From: Dokdonia sp. Hel_I_53
GTDB lineage: Bacteria; Bacteroidota; Bacteroidia; Flavobacteriales; Flavobacteriaceae
Direction: 5' to 3'
DNA length: 64,000 nucleotides
Assembly: GCF_007827465.1 (NCBI RefSeq)
Contig: NZ_VISL01000001.1
Location: 687,001 to 751,000 of the forward strand
In this document: positions 27,504 to 34,818 of the stretch, piece after piece
Layout: each line of letters begins with the position of its first letter
How positions within the stretch are numbered: position 1 is the stretch's first letter
Made by a program: the position numbers and the translations under genes
The notes under the pieces: generated by a model
Database searches by the model: none
Seen by the model: only the letters and a program-made list of their open reading frames with translations
Told to the model about the DNA's origin: nothing

Positions 27504-28784
27504 ATGATTAAAAAAATTTCAGCCTTCCTATTTATGGTAATGGTATTCGCTTTCGCGAAAGCGCAAACTTCTTTTGACTCAGACATCGCTTCTGTGGAAG
27601 ATAAGGTAATACAATGGCGACGTGATTTTCACCAAAACCCAGAGCTTGGGAACCGGGAATTTAAAACTGCTGAGAAAATAGCTAAACACCTGAAATCTCT
27701 AGGTATCGAAGTTCAAATGGGCGTGGCAAAAACAGGAGTGGTAGGATTGCTAAAAGGAGATCAGCCTGGAAAAGTAGTTGCGCTTAGAGCAGATATTGAT
27801 GCTTTACCTGTGACCGAACGTAATGATCTACCATTTAAATCTACGGTAACAACTACCTTTTTAGGATCTGATACAGGTGTTATGCATGCTTGCGGTCACG
27901 ATACTCATACAGCTATTCTTATGGGGGTTGCTGAGGTATTATCTAAAAATAAAGACAAGATCAAAGGCTCTGTAAAATTTATATTTCAGCCAGCAGAAGA
28001 GGGTCCGCCTCCGGGAGAAGAAGGTGGCGCAAAATTAATGGTTAAGGAAGGGGTATTGGAAAACCCAAAGGTAGATGCAATCTTTGGGTTACATATTAAT
28101 AGTAGTACTCCTGTAAACACTATTCGTTACAAAGCTGGCGGCACTATGGCTGCCGTAGAGCGATTTGTGGTTAATGTAAAAGGTAAGCAAACTCACGGAA
28201 GTCAACCTTGGTCTGGTGTTGATCCTATTTTAATATCTGCAAAAATTATAGATGGTTTTCAAAGTATTATCTCAAGAGAAAGTAAATTAACAGATGAAGC
28301 TGCTGTGATTACTGTTGGAAAAATCACTTCTGGGCTTCGCTTTAATATTATTCCAGAGAGTGCAGAGATGATAGGTACGGTGCGAACACTCGATCCTGAC
28401 ATGCGAGAGAAAATTATACGCCGCATGACAGAGATGGCGCGTGATATTGCCAAAGCGTATGGTGGTGAGGCAACTATAGACTGGCAAGAAATGACACTTG
28501 TCACTTATAATGACCCCGCACTTACAAGTAAAATGCTACCTACGCTACAGTCTATTGCAGGTAAAGACAACCTAAATTCTCAAAAGGCAGTTACTGGTGG
28601 AGAAGACTTTTCTTATTTTCAAGAGAAAGTGCCAGGTTTTTATTTCTTCCTAGGCGGAATGACACCAGATAATATAGAGGCTTTTCCTCATCACACTCCA
28701 GATTTCTATATTGATGAAAGGGGTTTTCAATTAGGTGTAAAGGCTTTGAGCCAATTAAGCATTGACTATTTAAACGCAAATTAA
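27504..28784 (+). CDS. M20 family amidohydrolase, exported
   Basis: A 426-residue metallo-amidohydrolase of the aminoacylase/carboxypeptidase M20D type. Metal-binding motifs are HACGHDTHTAIL, QPAEEGPPPGEEGG and TGGEDFSYF. It hydrolyses N-acyl or peptide-like amide bonds; the substrate is not known. The signal peptide (MIKKISAFLFMVMVFAFAKA, residues 1-20) ends in Ala-Lys-Ala before Gln 21, and exactly these last residues are encoded by the iterated palindrome. It follows the M28 gene by 46 nt and precedes a PH-domain gene by 1 nt. Confidence 0.92.
   Translation: MIKKISAFLFMVMVFAFAKAQTSFDSDIASVEDKVIQWRRDFHQNPELGNREFKTAEKIAKHLKSLGIEVQMGVAKTGVVGLLKGDQPGKVVALRADIDALPVTERNDLPFKSTVTTTFLGSDTGVMHACGHDTHTAILMGVAEVLSKNKDKIKGSVKFIFQPAEEGPPPGEEGGAKLMVKEGVLENPKVDAIFGLHINSSTPVNTIRYKAGGTMAAVERFVVNVKGKQTHGSQPWSGVDPILISAKIIDGFQSIISRESKLTDEAAVITVGKITSGLRFNIIPESAEMIGTVRTLDPDMREKIIRRMTEMARDIAKAYGGEATIDWQEMTLVTYNDPALTSKMLPTLQSIAGKDNLNSQKAVTGGEDFSYFQEKVPGFYFFLGGMTPDNIEAFPHHTPDFYIDERGFQLGVKALSQLSIDYLNAN
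27548..27563. repeat. Iterated palindrome inside a signal-peptide coding region
   Basis: A perfect 16-mer encoding AFAKA (residues 16-20), so it creates the A-K-A motif before the predicted signal peptidase cut. Confidence 0.96.
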
Positions 28785-28785
28785 A

Positions 28786-29163
28786 ATGAGATTACTAAAT
28801 AAGATTTTAGGAAATGCAGGTGAAGTATCTCCAGAAAAACTCACTGAAAAATATGGGCGTCTTTTAATGGACTCTGAGAACATCGAGTTGGGATTTACTT
28901 TACTAAGAGATGTTTTTATGTTTACAAATAGAAGACTCATTCTTATAGATGTGCAAGGCTTTACAGGCTCAAAAATGGAGTATAAATCTTTACCATATAA
29001 AAGTATCTCTAGATTTTCTCTAGAAAACGCAGGCACTTTTGATCTTGATGCAGAACTCAAAATTTGGATTTCAAGTGAGAACACACCCAGTGTAAGTAAA
29101 AAGTTTAACAAAAATATAGATGTATATGAAGTGCAACGGTATTTAGCAGAGAAAGTTCTATAG
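28786..29163 (+). CDS. PH-like domain protein
   Basis: A 125-residue protein starting 1 nt after the M20 stop. Features of the bacterial pleckstrin-homology (bPH) family are present (DVFMFTNRRLILIDVQGFTGSKMEYKSLPYKSISRFSLE). No signal peptide or membrane segment is seen. These proteins are cytoplasmic, may form oligomers, and their function is unknown. The arrangement makes translational coupling with the amidohydrolase likely. Confidence 0.8.
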   Translation: MRLLNKILGNAGEVSPEKLTEKYGRLLMDSENIELGFTLLRDVFMFTNRRLILIDVQGFTGSKMEYKSLPYKSISRFSLENAGTFDLDAELKIWISSENTPSVSKKFNKNIDVYEVQRYLAEKVL

Positions 29164-29393
29164 TTCCTAAAACTACTTATAGTATAGCTTACATTAGAGC
29201 GTAATGTCATTTTAGCAAGAAGCTCCTAAAAATATTTATGAACAAAAAATGTAGAAATTTTTCATTTTCTACTTAACTAATAATGGTTTTTGACTCCAAT
29301 TAAAGCAAAAGTTTTTCTGCACAAAATTAACTCCAAAATTATTATATCTATTTTTTTTATAAAAAAATAAGAAAAACTCTATATAGTAGAACT

Positions 29394-29431
29394 AAAAAAA
29401 AGACCACAGTCAATAGCTGTGGTCTTTTTTT
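29394..29431 (+). terminator. Rho-independent terminator before the blaI-type operon
   Basis: AAAAAAGACCACAG pairs with CTGTGGTCTTTTTT around a 7-nt loop. It insulates the downstream operators from upstream transcription. The 230 nt between the PH gene and this hairpin hold no gene I can see. Confidence 0.9.
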
Positions 29432-29440
29432 AACACTAAT

Positions 29441-29496
29441 AACTATAAAAATAGTTTTAAAACTAAAAAAATAGTTGTGTAACTAAAATTGTAGTT
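29441..29496 (+). promoter_or_regulatory. Triple operator AACTA-N6-TAGTT
   Basis: Three dyads of the same form lie at 29441-29456, 29461-29476 and 29481-29496. Each is 16 bp and they repeat with an exact 20-bp period. They sit directly upstream of a BlaI/MecI-type repressor gene and the third lies between the promoter elements, so they are very probably its operator. Confidence 0.85.
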
Positions 29497-29505
29497 GTAT
29501 GTTTG
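29475..29505 (+). promoter_or_regulatory. Promoter of the blaI-type operon (TTG-N20-TATGTTTG)
   Basis: TTG at 29475-29477 overlaps operator 2, and TATGTTTG at 29498-29505 follows operator 3 after 20 nt of spacing. Repressor bound to operator 3 would block polymerase. Confidence 0.75.
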
Positions 29506-29530
29506 AGTTAGTAATCTTTAAAGTACAAAA

Positions 29531-29884
29531 ATGGAAAAACTCACAAATAAAGAAGAAGAGGTAATGCATGTCTTATGGAAACTAAAGAAGGCATTCATTA
29601 AAGAAGTTGTTGTAGTGCTTCCAGAGGGTAATCATTACAATACAGTTTCTACTATAGTCCGTAACCTTGAGGATAAAGGTTACGTGGGGCATCAAGCTTT
29701 TGGAAAAACTCATCAATACTATCCCGTGGTGAAATTCGAAGATTATAAAAAAGAATTTATGCAAACTGCTAGTCAAAAATTTTTTGATAATTCATATAAG
29801 AATATGGTATCGTTTTTTGCCAAAGAAGAAAAAATATCAGCAGATGAACTACGAGAAATTTTGGCTATCATAGAAAAGAAATAA
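29531..29884 (+). CDS. BlaI/MecI/CopY family transcriptional repressor
   Basis: A 117-residue winged-helix protein. The pattern LTNKEEEVMHVLWKL, then HYNTVSTIVRNLEDKGYV, is diagnostic of Penicillinase_R repressors, which dimerise and bind dyad operators until a membrane sensor protease triggers their removal. It is followed 4 nt later by such a sensor. The upstream triple dyad indicates autoregulation. Confidence 0.95.
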   Translation: MEKLTNKEEEVMHVLWKLKKAFIKEVVVVLPEGNHYNTVSTIVRNLEDKGYVGHQAFGKTHQYYPVVKFEDYKKEFMQTASQKFFDNSYKNMVSFFAKEEKISADELREILAIIEKK

Positions 29885-29888
29885 AGCG

Positions 29889-32045
29889 GTGGAATATTTA
29901 GCATATATAGGAAAAAGCAGCATAGTACTTGGAATTTTCTACTTCATTTACTTTTTGGCGCTTAGAAATAGTACTTTTTTTAAAGTAAAAAGACGCTATT
30001 TATTGATCGGTATTTTATCAGCTATAATTTTACCTTTAGTAATATTTGAAAAACTTAAAGAAGTACGTATTCCATTGCAATCATCTTTTAGTCCAGCTAG
30101 AGTGTCTGATTTGGCATTCATACCTAGTGAAAATGTTCTATTAACTAATACTCCCATAGATTGGTGGCATGTAGTACTCATTATCTATTTTGTAGGTGTT
30201 TTTTTAATGAGCATACGTTTTATCATTCAGCTTCTCTCTTTATTAAAATTGATTAGCTCTGGTGTGGTAATCAAAAAGAATAAAGGCTACACATTTATAC
30301 ATTGTGAGCAAAAAATAGCACCCTTCTCATTTTTCTCATTCATCGTTTACAACAATAAATTACACACTAATTATGAACTCAAATTAGTATTGGAACACGA
30401 GAAAGTACATGCGGGTCAATGGCATTCTATTGATATCCTAGTATCGCAAATCATACTTATTATACAGTGGTGTAACCCTATTGCATGGCTTTACAAAAAA
30501 AGCGTAGAAGAGAATTTAGAATATATAGCCGATTGCGAAGCAGTTCAAAAAATTCATAATATCAAAGAGTATCAACGGTCATTAGTAAAGGTCTCATCAG
30601 CCTTAAATGAACTGGCGCTCACTAATCAATTTTATAAATCATTTATCAAAAAACGAATTATTATGCTCAATACACCACAATCTCGAAAAAGAAATCTTTG
30701 GAAGCTTAGTTTAGTCTTGCCTTTTCTTTCTGTTTTTATGTACTCTTTTAATGTAAAAGAGGTGATCAAATATGTGGAAGAGGATGATACCGCTTTCGCG
30801 AAAGCGGAAATTGTAACACCATCAATTAATACTGGAAGAGATCTCTTTTATATTGATACCGCTACCGATGATAAGAAGCTAAATCGTATCGAAAAGTATG
30901 TTGCCGATCACTGGAAAAACATTCAAATTAAATTCGGTGATAGACTATTTACAAATGAAAATAGACTCGCAGGTTTTACATTACTGACAAGATTTTCATT
31001 AAATGAGAATTTTCAAAAGCAACTTACTATTAACTCAGAAAATTTTGAAAGTTCCAATCAGTATTCTATTATGGTAGATAGTGACAAAGAAATCATTTTT
31101 AGTGATACAACCTCTTTACTGTCCATTACTCCAGATCAAATTGTTTCTAGAATATCGAAAGCTTCAATAAGCTCTAATTTACTCACTAATCATAATACTA
31201 AGTTAAAGTCTTTAGATAGTGTTCACACACCTCTGAGCAAAATTGAGAGTAGACATATTTCTGATAGTCTGATTTTAAAATGGACATATAGTTTTAAAAT
31301 CACAAAGTATACAGCTATTGAAGAATTACAAGCTCTTACAAAAATTCTTAAGGAAAAATATGATACTACACTAGAGTATAGCGATGTTGATTATAATGCT
31401 CAAGAAGAAATAACGAATATACGGTTAGAAATTACTGATCCTTATAATAACACTAAAAAATACGGTTCACTAAGTTCTTACCCAATTGCTGATATCTATA
31501 TCTACAATGACGTAAAATGGGGAATTGGCATCGGAACTTTAGAAAGTATTGATTACTTAAAACCAATTATCTTGAGCAGTAAACGAGATACACTCTCACA
31601 AAAGTTTGATAGTCTTAATACTGTTGAAGATTACGTGATAAAATATGCCCTCCAAGAAATAGAAGAACGTAAAACTGAAATACGAAACCGTATTGAAGTA
31701 TCTAACAGACTTCAAAATAATATCGCAGTTGATTCTTTAAAAACGAGTAGTATTGCATCAGGCGATAGCTTAAAACTTCAAATGCTTCAACAGCTATCAC
31801 CTCAAAGTACTCTAGAAAAAGCTACAATAGGAAAGGACTCTTTAACTGGCCGTGGAGAAGGACATTTAGAAAACATACAAGAAAATTGGATGTATTTTAT
31901 AGATAACAAAGAAACCTCGTATACAGAAGTTCTCAAGTTAGATCCATCTACCATAAAACACATTTCAATATTACAAGGTAAAGTTGCCATTGCAAAGTAT
32001 GGGGATAAAGGGAAAGATGGAGTTATGCTAATCGAGCTCAAATAA
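29889..32045 (+). CDS. BlaR1-like M56 family sensor metallopeptidase (GTG start)
   Basis: A 718-residue membrane protease. Four hydrophobic segments are seen (about residues 5-25, 35-52, 92-118 and 272-288). The zinc motif HEKVH (about 170-174) lies in the cytoplasmic loop between segments 3 and 4, followed by ENLEYIADCEAV. The C-terminal half is extracytoplasmic; it has no penicillin-binding motifs and ends in KVAIAKYGDKGKDGVMLIELK, which resembles the plug-domain tail fused to many Bacteroidota M56 proteins. The signal sensed is therefore probably not a beta-lactam. GTG at 29889 is 4 nt after the repressor stop. The palindrome encodes AFAKA just after segment 4 (about 302-306). Confidence 0.9.
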   Translation: MEYLAYIGKSSIVLGIFYFIYFLALRNSTFFKVKRRYLLIGILSAIILPLVIFEKLKEVRIPLQSSFSPARVSDLAFIPSENVLLTNTPIDWWHVVLIIYFVGVFLMSIRFIIQLLSLLKLISSGVVIKKNKGYTFIHCEQKIAPFSFFSFIVYNNKLHTNYELKLVLEHEKVHAGQWHSIDILVSQIILIIQWCNPIAWLYKKSVEENLEYIADCEAVQKIHNIKEYQRSLVKVSSALNELALTNQFYKSFIKKRIIMLNTPQSRKRNLWKLSLVLPFLSVFMYSFNVKEVIKYVEEDDTAFAKAEIVTPSINTGRDLFYIDTATDDKKLNRIEKYVADHWKNIQIKFGDRLFTNENRLAGFTLLTRFSLNENFQKQLTINSENFESSNQYSIMVDSDKEIIFSDTTSLLSITPDQIVSRISKASISSNLLTNHNTKLKSLDSVHTPLSKIESRHISDSLILKWTYSFKITKYTAIEELQALTKILKEKYDTTLEYSDVDYNAQEEITNIRLEITDPYNNTKKYGSLSSYPIADIYIYNDVKWGIGIGTLESIDYLKPIILSSKRDTLSQKFDSLNTVEDYVIKYALQEIEERKTEIRNRIEVSNRLQNNIAVDSLKTSSIASGDSLKLQMLQQLSPQSTLEKATIGKDSLTGRGEGHLENIQENWMYFIDNKETSYTEVLKLDPSTIKHISILQGKVAIAKYGDKGKDGVMLIELK
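30791..30806. repeat. Iterated palindrome inside the M56 sensor gene
   Basis: A perfect 16-mer read as AFAKA in DDTAFAKAEIV, at the start of the extracytoplasmic region. Confidence 0.95.
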
Positions 32046-32065
32046 CTTAATTTATCGAGTAAGTT

Positions 32066-32102
32066 AATTGTCACTTTCTAATTGAAAGTGACAATTTTTT
32101 TT
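32066..32102 (+). terminator. Rho-independent terminator of the blaI-type operon
   Basis: AATTGTCACTTTC pairs with GAAAGTGACAATT around a 5-nt loop, followed by eight T. Confidence 0.95.
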
Positions 32103-32435
32103 GCTTCAAAATTATAAAGCAATAAATAAGAAAATGATGGAAACCTAAATTTTACTGGAAAACTGTTTTAAAAATACCTACAGTTTTTCTAAAAGATCAA
32201 AAAAGCCTCTACAAAAATTATAGTTCCAAACAATATTCATCAATATAATTATATATTAAAACATATTTAAAGGAAATGTAATTACACATTTCAATATATC
32301 TCATCTTTTAAATTACATATGTATTGTTAATTTCATTAATAATTTAATTTTTCCTTGTTATACTTTTTAAAACCTTGCTTCTTTGTTTCATCAATAACAA
32401 ACAAACTAATAATAACCACTTAAAATCTTACTACT

Positions 32436-32558
32436 ATGAAACCACAAAACGACACAACTTCAAATCCTAAGACAAACAAAGCTTTAGGTATTTATACCAT
32501 TTTTATGGTAAGTCTATCTATAAGTTATATCGTCACTACTATGGTTCATAATTTATAA
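32436..32558 (+). CDS. Putative 40-residue single-membrane-span peptide
   Basis: A short reading frame between two strong terminators. It encodes a polar N-terminus (MKPQNDTTSNPKTNKALG) and one hydrophobic helix (IYTIFMVSLSISYIVTTMV), a composition typical of small membrane peptides. The 333 nt upstream, after the previous terminator, is AT rich and probably contains the promoter and leader; no promoter can be fixed. The gene is inferred from its composition and its position inside an independent transcription unit. Confidence 0.5.
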   Translation: MKPQNDTTSNPKTNKALGIYTIFMVSLSISYIVTTMVHNL

Positions 32559-32629
32559 GAGCTAGTAGATTTAGATAAACTATCATCAATCAATCAACAT
32601 TCATCAATCAAATTTTAAAACCAGTCATT

Positions 32630-32674
32630 ATGATTCAAATTATTGTTACCACATTAGAACTTATCTTTGGATAA
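32630..32674 (+). CDS. Possible 14-residue peptide gene
   Basis: ATG at 32630 opens a 14-codon frame (MIQIIVTTLELIFG), hydrophobic throughout, in the same transcription unit as the 40-residue peptide and 21 nt before the terminator stem. So short a frame may be chance. It is noted only because the transcript has no other content here. Confidence 0.2.
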   Translation: MIQIIVTTLELIFG

Positions 32675-32694
32675 TAGAAAATCAATCGATCAAT

Positions 32695-32725
32695 AAAAGG
32701 CTAACCCAAAAGGTTAGCCTTTTTA
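32695..32725 (+). terminator. Rho-independent terminator of the small-peptide unit
   Basis: AAAAGGCTAACC pairs with GGTTAGCCTTTT around CAAAA. Confidence 0.93.
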
Positions 32726-32797
32726 AATTTTTGACTTATGTGCTAATCTTTGGCATGCTGGTTGGATTAATCAGTACGAACCTATACATTTACCTTT

Positions 32798-33982
32798 ATG
32801 AAAAGAATTCTACTTATTCTATTTACTGCAACATTTGTGAGTAATTGTACAACCGTAAAAAATACCACAGCACGAGTTAATAGTGGTAATTACGATGAAG
32901 CTATTCGGATCTCACTTAGTAAGCTTAAGAAAAATCCAGAGAAAAAAGGAAAACAAGAATATGTACTCCTTTTAGAAGAAGCATTTGCAAAAGCAAAGCA
33001 AAGAGATACCGATAGGCTTAATTTTTTAATAAAAGAAAATCAAGAAACAAATCTTGAAAAAATTTACAGAACGTACATTAAACTTGAACAACGTCAAAAA
33101 CGTATTAGACCTATTTTACCTCTAAAAATTCTTTCCGAAAATAGAAATGCAAACTTTGTTTTTGAAAACTATGATGATGAACTTATCACTGTAAAAGATA
33201 AGCTAGTATCATCACTATATGAGCAAAGTAATTATAATATAAGTAATGCAACTTCAAAAGCAGCTTATCGCGCTATTCATGAAGATTTAAAATATATAAA
33301 TGAATTAAAACCTAGGTATAAAAAGACAGAACAACTGATGCGGGAAATACATGAAAAAGGTACAGATTTTATCAATGTATTACTTACAAATGACACCCAG
33401 ATTGCATTACCTATACGTTTAGAAGATGAGCTTACAGATTTTTCAACGTACGACTTAGATGATTTTTGGACAGTATATCATACGAGTTCGCAACCTAACG
33501 TAAACTATGATTACGAAATTCAAATTACCTTTACAGAGATCAATATTTCACCTGAAAGTATAAGAGAACGAGAATTACAAAAAGAAAAAATTGTCAAAGA
33601 CGGCACAAAGTTTTTGAAGGATGACGATGGAAATTTTGTGTACGGTGAAGACGGTGAGAAAATTGAAGTAGACAATATGATAACAGTACGTAGTACATAT
33701 CATGAGTTTAATCAATCTAAGGCGGTAAATGTAACTGGAAGAGTACGCTACATAAACTTAATAACAAATCAAGTAATGGATACGTATCCACTTACATCAG
33801 AATTTGTTTTTGATCATCGGTATGCAACCTTTACAGGTGACAGGAGAGCATTAGAAGATGACTTATACACATATACTCGCAATAGAGCAGTTCCTTTTCC
33901 TACAAATGAGCAAATGATTTATGATGCAGGAGAGGATTTAAAAAATAGAATTAAACAAATTATCGTTACAAATAAGTTTTAA
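32798..33982 (+). CDS. Conserved lipoprotein, coiled-coil-rich
   Basis: A 394-residue protein with a lipobox ending at Cys 17 (FVSNC). The region from residue 25 to 180 is rich in Lys/Glu helices (NPEKKGKQEYVLLLEEAFAKAKQRD, EKIYRTYIKLEQRQKRI) that may form tetratricopeptide-like or coiled-coil structure. The C-terminal half has beta-rich repeats ending FTGDRRALEDDLYTYTRNRAVPFPTNEQM. The family is unknown to me. The AFAKA peptide in it is encoded by GCATTTGCAAAAGC, which is far from the palindrome and may be chance. It is flanked by terminators on both sides and so is a single-gene transcript. Confidence 0.82.
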   Translation: MKRILLILFTATFVSNCTTVKNTTARVNSGNYDEAIRISLSKLKKNPEKKGKQEYVLLLEEAFAKAKQRDTDRLNFLIKENQETNLEKIYRTYIKLEQRQKRIRPILPLKILSENRNANFVFENYDDELITVKDKLVSSLYEQSNYNISNATSKAAYRAIHEDLKYINELKPRYKKTEQLMREIHEKGTDFINVLLTNDTQIALPIRLEDELTDFSTYDLDDFWTVYHTSSQPNVNYDYEIQITFTEINISPESIRERELQKEKIVKDGTKFLKDDDGNFVYGEDGEKIEVDNMITVRSTYHEFNQSKAVNVTGRVRYINLITNQVMDTYPLTSEFVFDHRYATFTGDRRALEDDLYTYTRNRAVPFPTNEQMIYDAGEDLKNRIKQIIVTNKF

Positions 33983-33985
33983 TCA

Positions 33986-34018
33986 AAAAGCTGTTACTAT
34001 ATGAGTAACAGCTTTTTT
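33986..34018 (+). terminator. Rho-independent terminator after the lipoprotein gene
   Basis: AAAAGCTGTTACT pairs with AGTAACAGCTTTT around ATATG, then T6. Confidence 0.95.
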
Positions 34019-34036
34019 ACTAATTATCTGTCTCTT

Positions 34037-34189
34037 ATGTCTACATCTATTTATAAAACACTCGCAAAAATTAATAAATCCATTCTTCCCTCCTATTCAA
34101 AAAAGGGACTTGATCTAGCTCAAGCAAAAAAATGGCAATTAGCTATAATTGGATACCGTGCTTGGGTAACTAAGAAAGCCCTTGGATAA
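34037..34189 (+). CDS. 50-residue basic protein of unknown function
   Basis: A short frame encoding MSTSIYKTLAKINKSILPS, then YSKKGLDLAQAKKWQLAIIGYRAWVTKKALG, basic and probably helical. I recall similar short proteins in Flavobacteriia, often mislabelled. An upstream ATG at 34001 is rejected because it lies in the terminator loop of the previous gene. The start at 34037 gives a compact, charged protein. It is convergent with ytxJ, 12 nt away. Confidence 0.68.
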   Translation: MSTSIYKTLAKINKSILPSYSKKGLDLAQAKKWQLAIIGYRAWVTKKALG

Positions 34190-34201
34190 GGAGGTGGTAC
34201 T

Positions 34202-34594
34202 CTAGATCTTACTTTTTAAAGTAGCAGCACTTATACTTCCATGAGAGTCATGATACACCGCAGTGCCATTCTTTATTAAAATAAGTTGCGGACTTTGATG
34301 TTCTACTTCAAAACGATTTGCAATTTCGTTAGAAACAGCTCTATACGCTTTTAAATCTAAGAAATACAAATCTAATTCGCTTGATTCTATATCATATTCA
34401 GATTCAAAGGAGCGCAAAGCCATTCTACTGATACCACAAGTGGTTGAGTGTTTAAAAATTGCTACAGGCTTTGTTTTTGAAAGCTCAATTATTTCATCTA
34501 ATTGTTCAACAGTTGTAAGTTGCTGCCAAGGTAAACCACTTTTTGATTTATTTTCTGATGCGTTTCCACCAAAGACAGAATTAAAAATTCCCAT
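34202..34594 (-). CDS. ytxJ: Bacillithiol-system redox protein YtxJ (monothiol bacilliredoxin-like)
   Basis: A 130-residue thioredoxin-fold protein. The active site KHSTTCGISRMAL has a single Cys, and the cis-Pro loop is HQSPQLILIKNG, both hallmarks of YtxJ. In organisms that make bacillithiol it reverses mixed disulfides on proteins. Its presence suggests that this bacterium uses bacillithiol. The upstream 224 nt before clpB contains a copy of the palindrome and the divergent promoters. Confidence 0.9.
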   Translation of the reverse strand: MGIFNSVFGGNASENKSKSGLPWQQLTTVEQLDEIIELSKTKPVAIFKHSTTCGISRMALRSFESEYDIESSELDLYFLDLKAYRAVSNEIANRFEVEHQSPQLILIKNGTAVYHDSHGSISAATLKSKI

Positions 34595-34636
34595 ATTTAT
34601 TGTTTTATAATAAAGATAGCTATTGATCTTAAGTTA

Positions 34637-34652
34637 CGCTTTCGCGAAAGCG
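34637..34652. repeat. Iterated palindrome between divergent ytxJ and clpB
   Basis: A perfect 16-mer, 18 bp with ACGC/GCGT ends (34636-34653). Confidence 0.95.
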
Positions 34653-34818
34653 TAAAAGAATTCTTAAAACAGTCAAAAGGTCAGTTAAAACCAATGATCG
34701 CAAGACATTTTGTCTTTAATTTTAATTGGAATAGTAGTTGTCTTATGGATATGAAAATGATAATCATAGATAAATAGTAAGGAATCTTTTCCCTATTATT
34801 TTATAAAAAATATAAACA

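Noticed and set aside
32982..32995. A possible decayed palindrome encoding AFAKA in the lipoprotein at 32798-33982
   Set aside because: GCATTTGCAAAAGC has several differences from the core, and AFAKA is a likely chance peptide in an Ala/Lys-rich helix.
34001..34036. Upstream start for the 50-residue protein
   Set aside because: It lies in the loop and second arm of the terminator of the previous gene.
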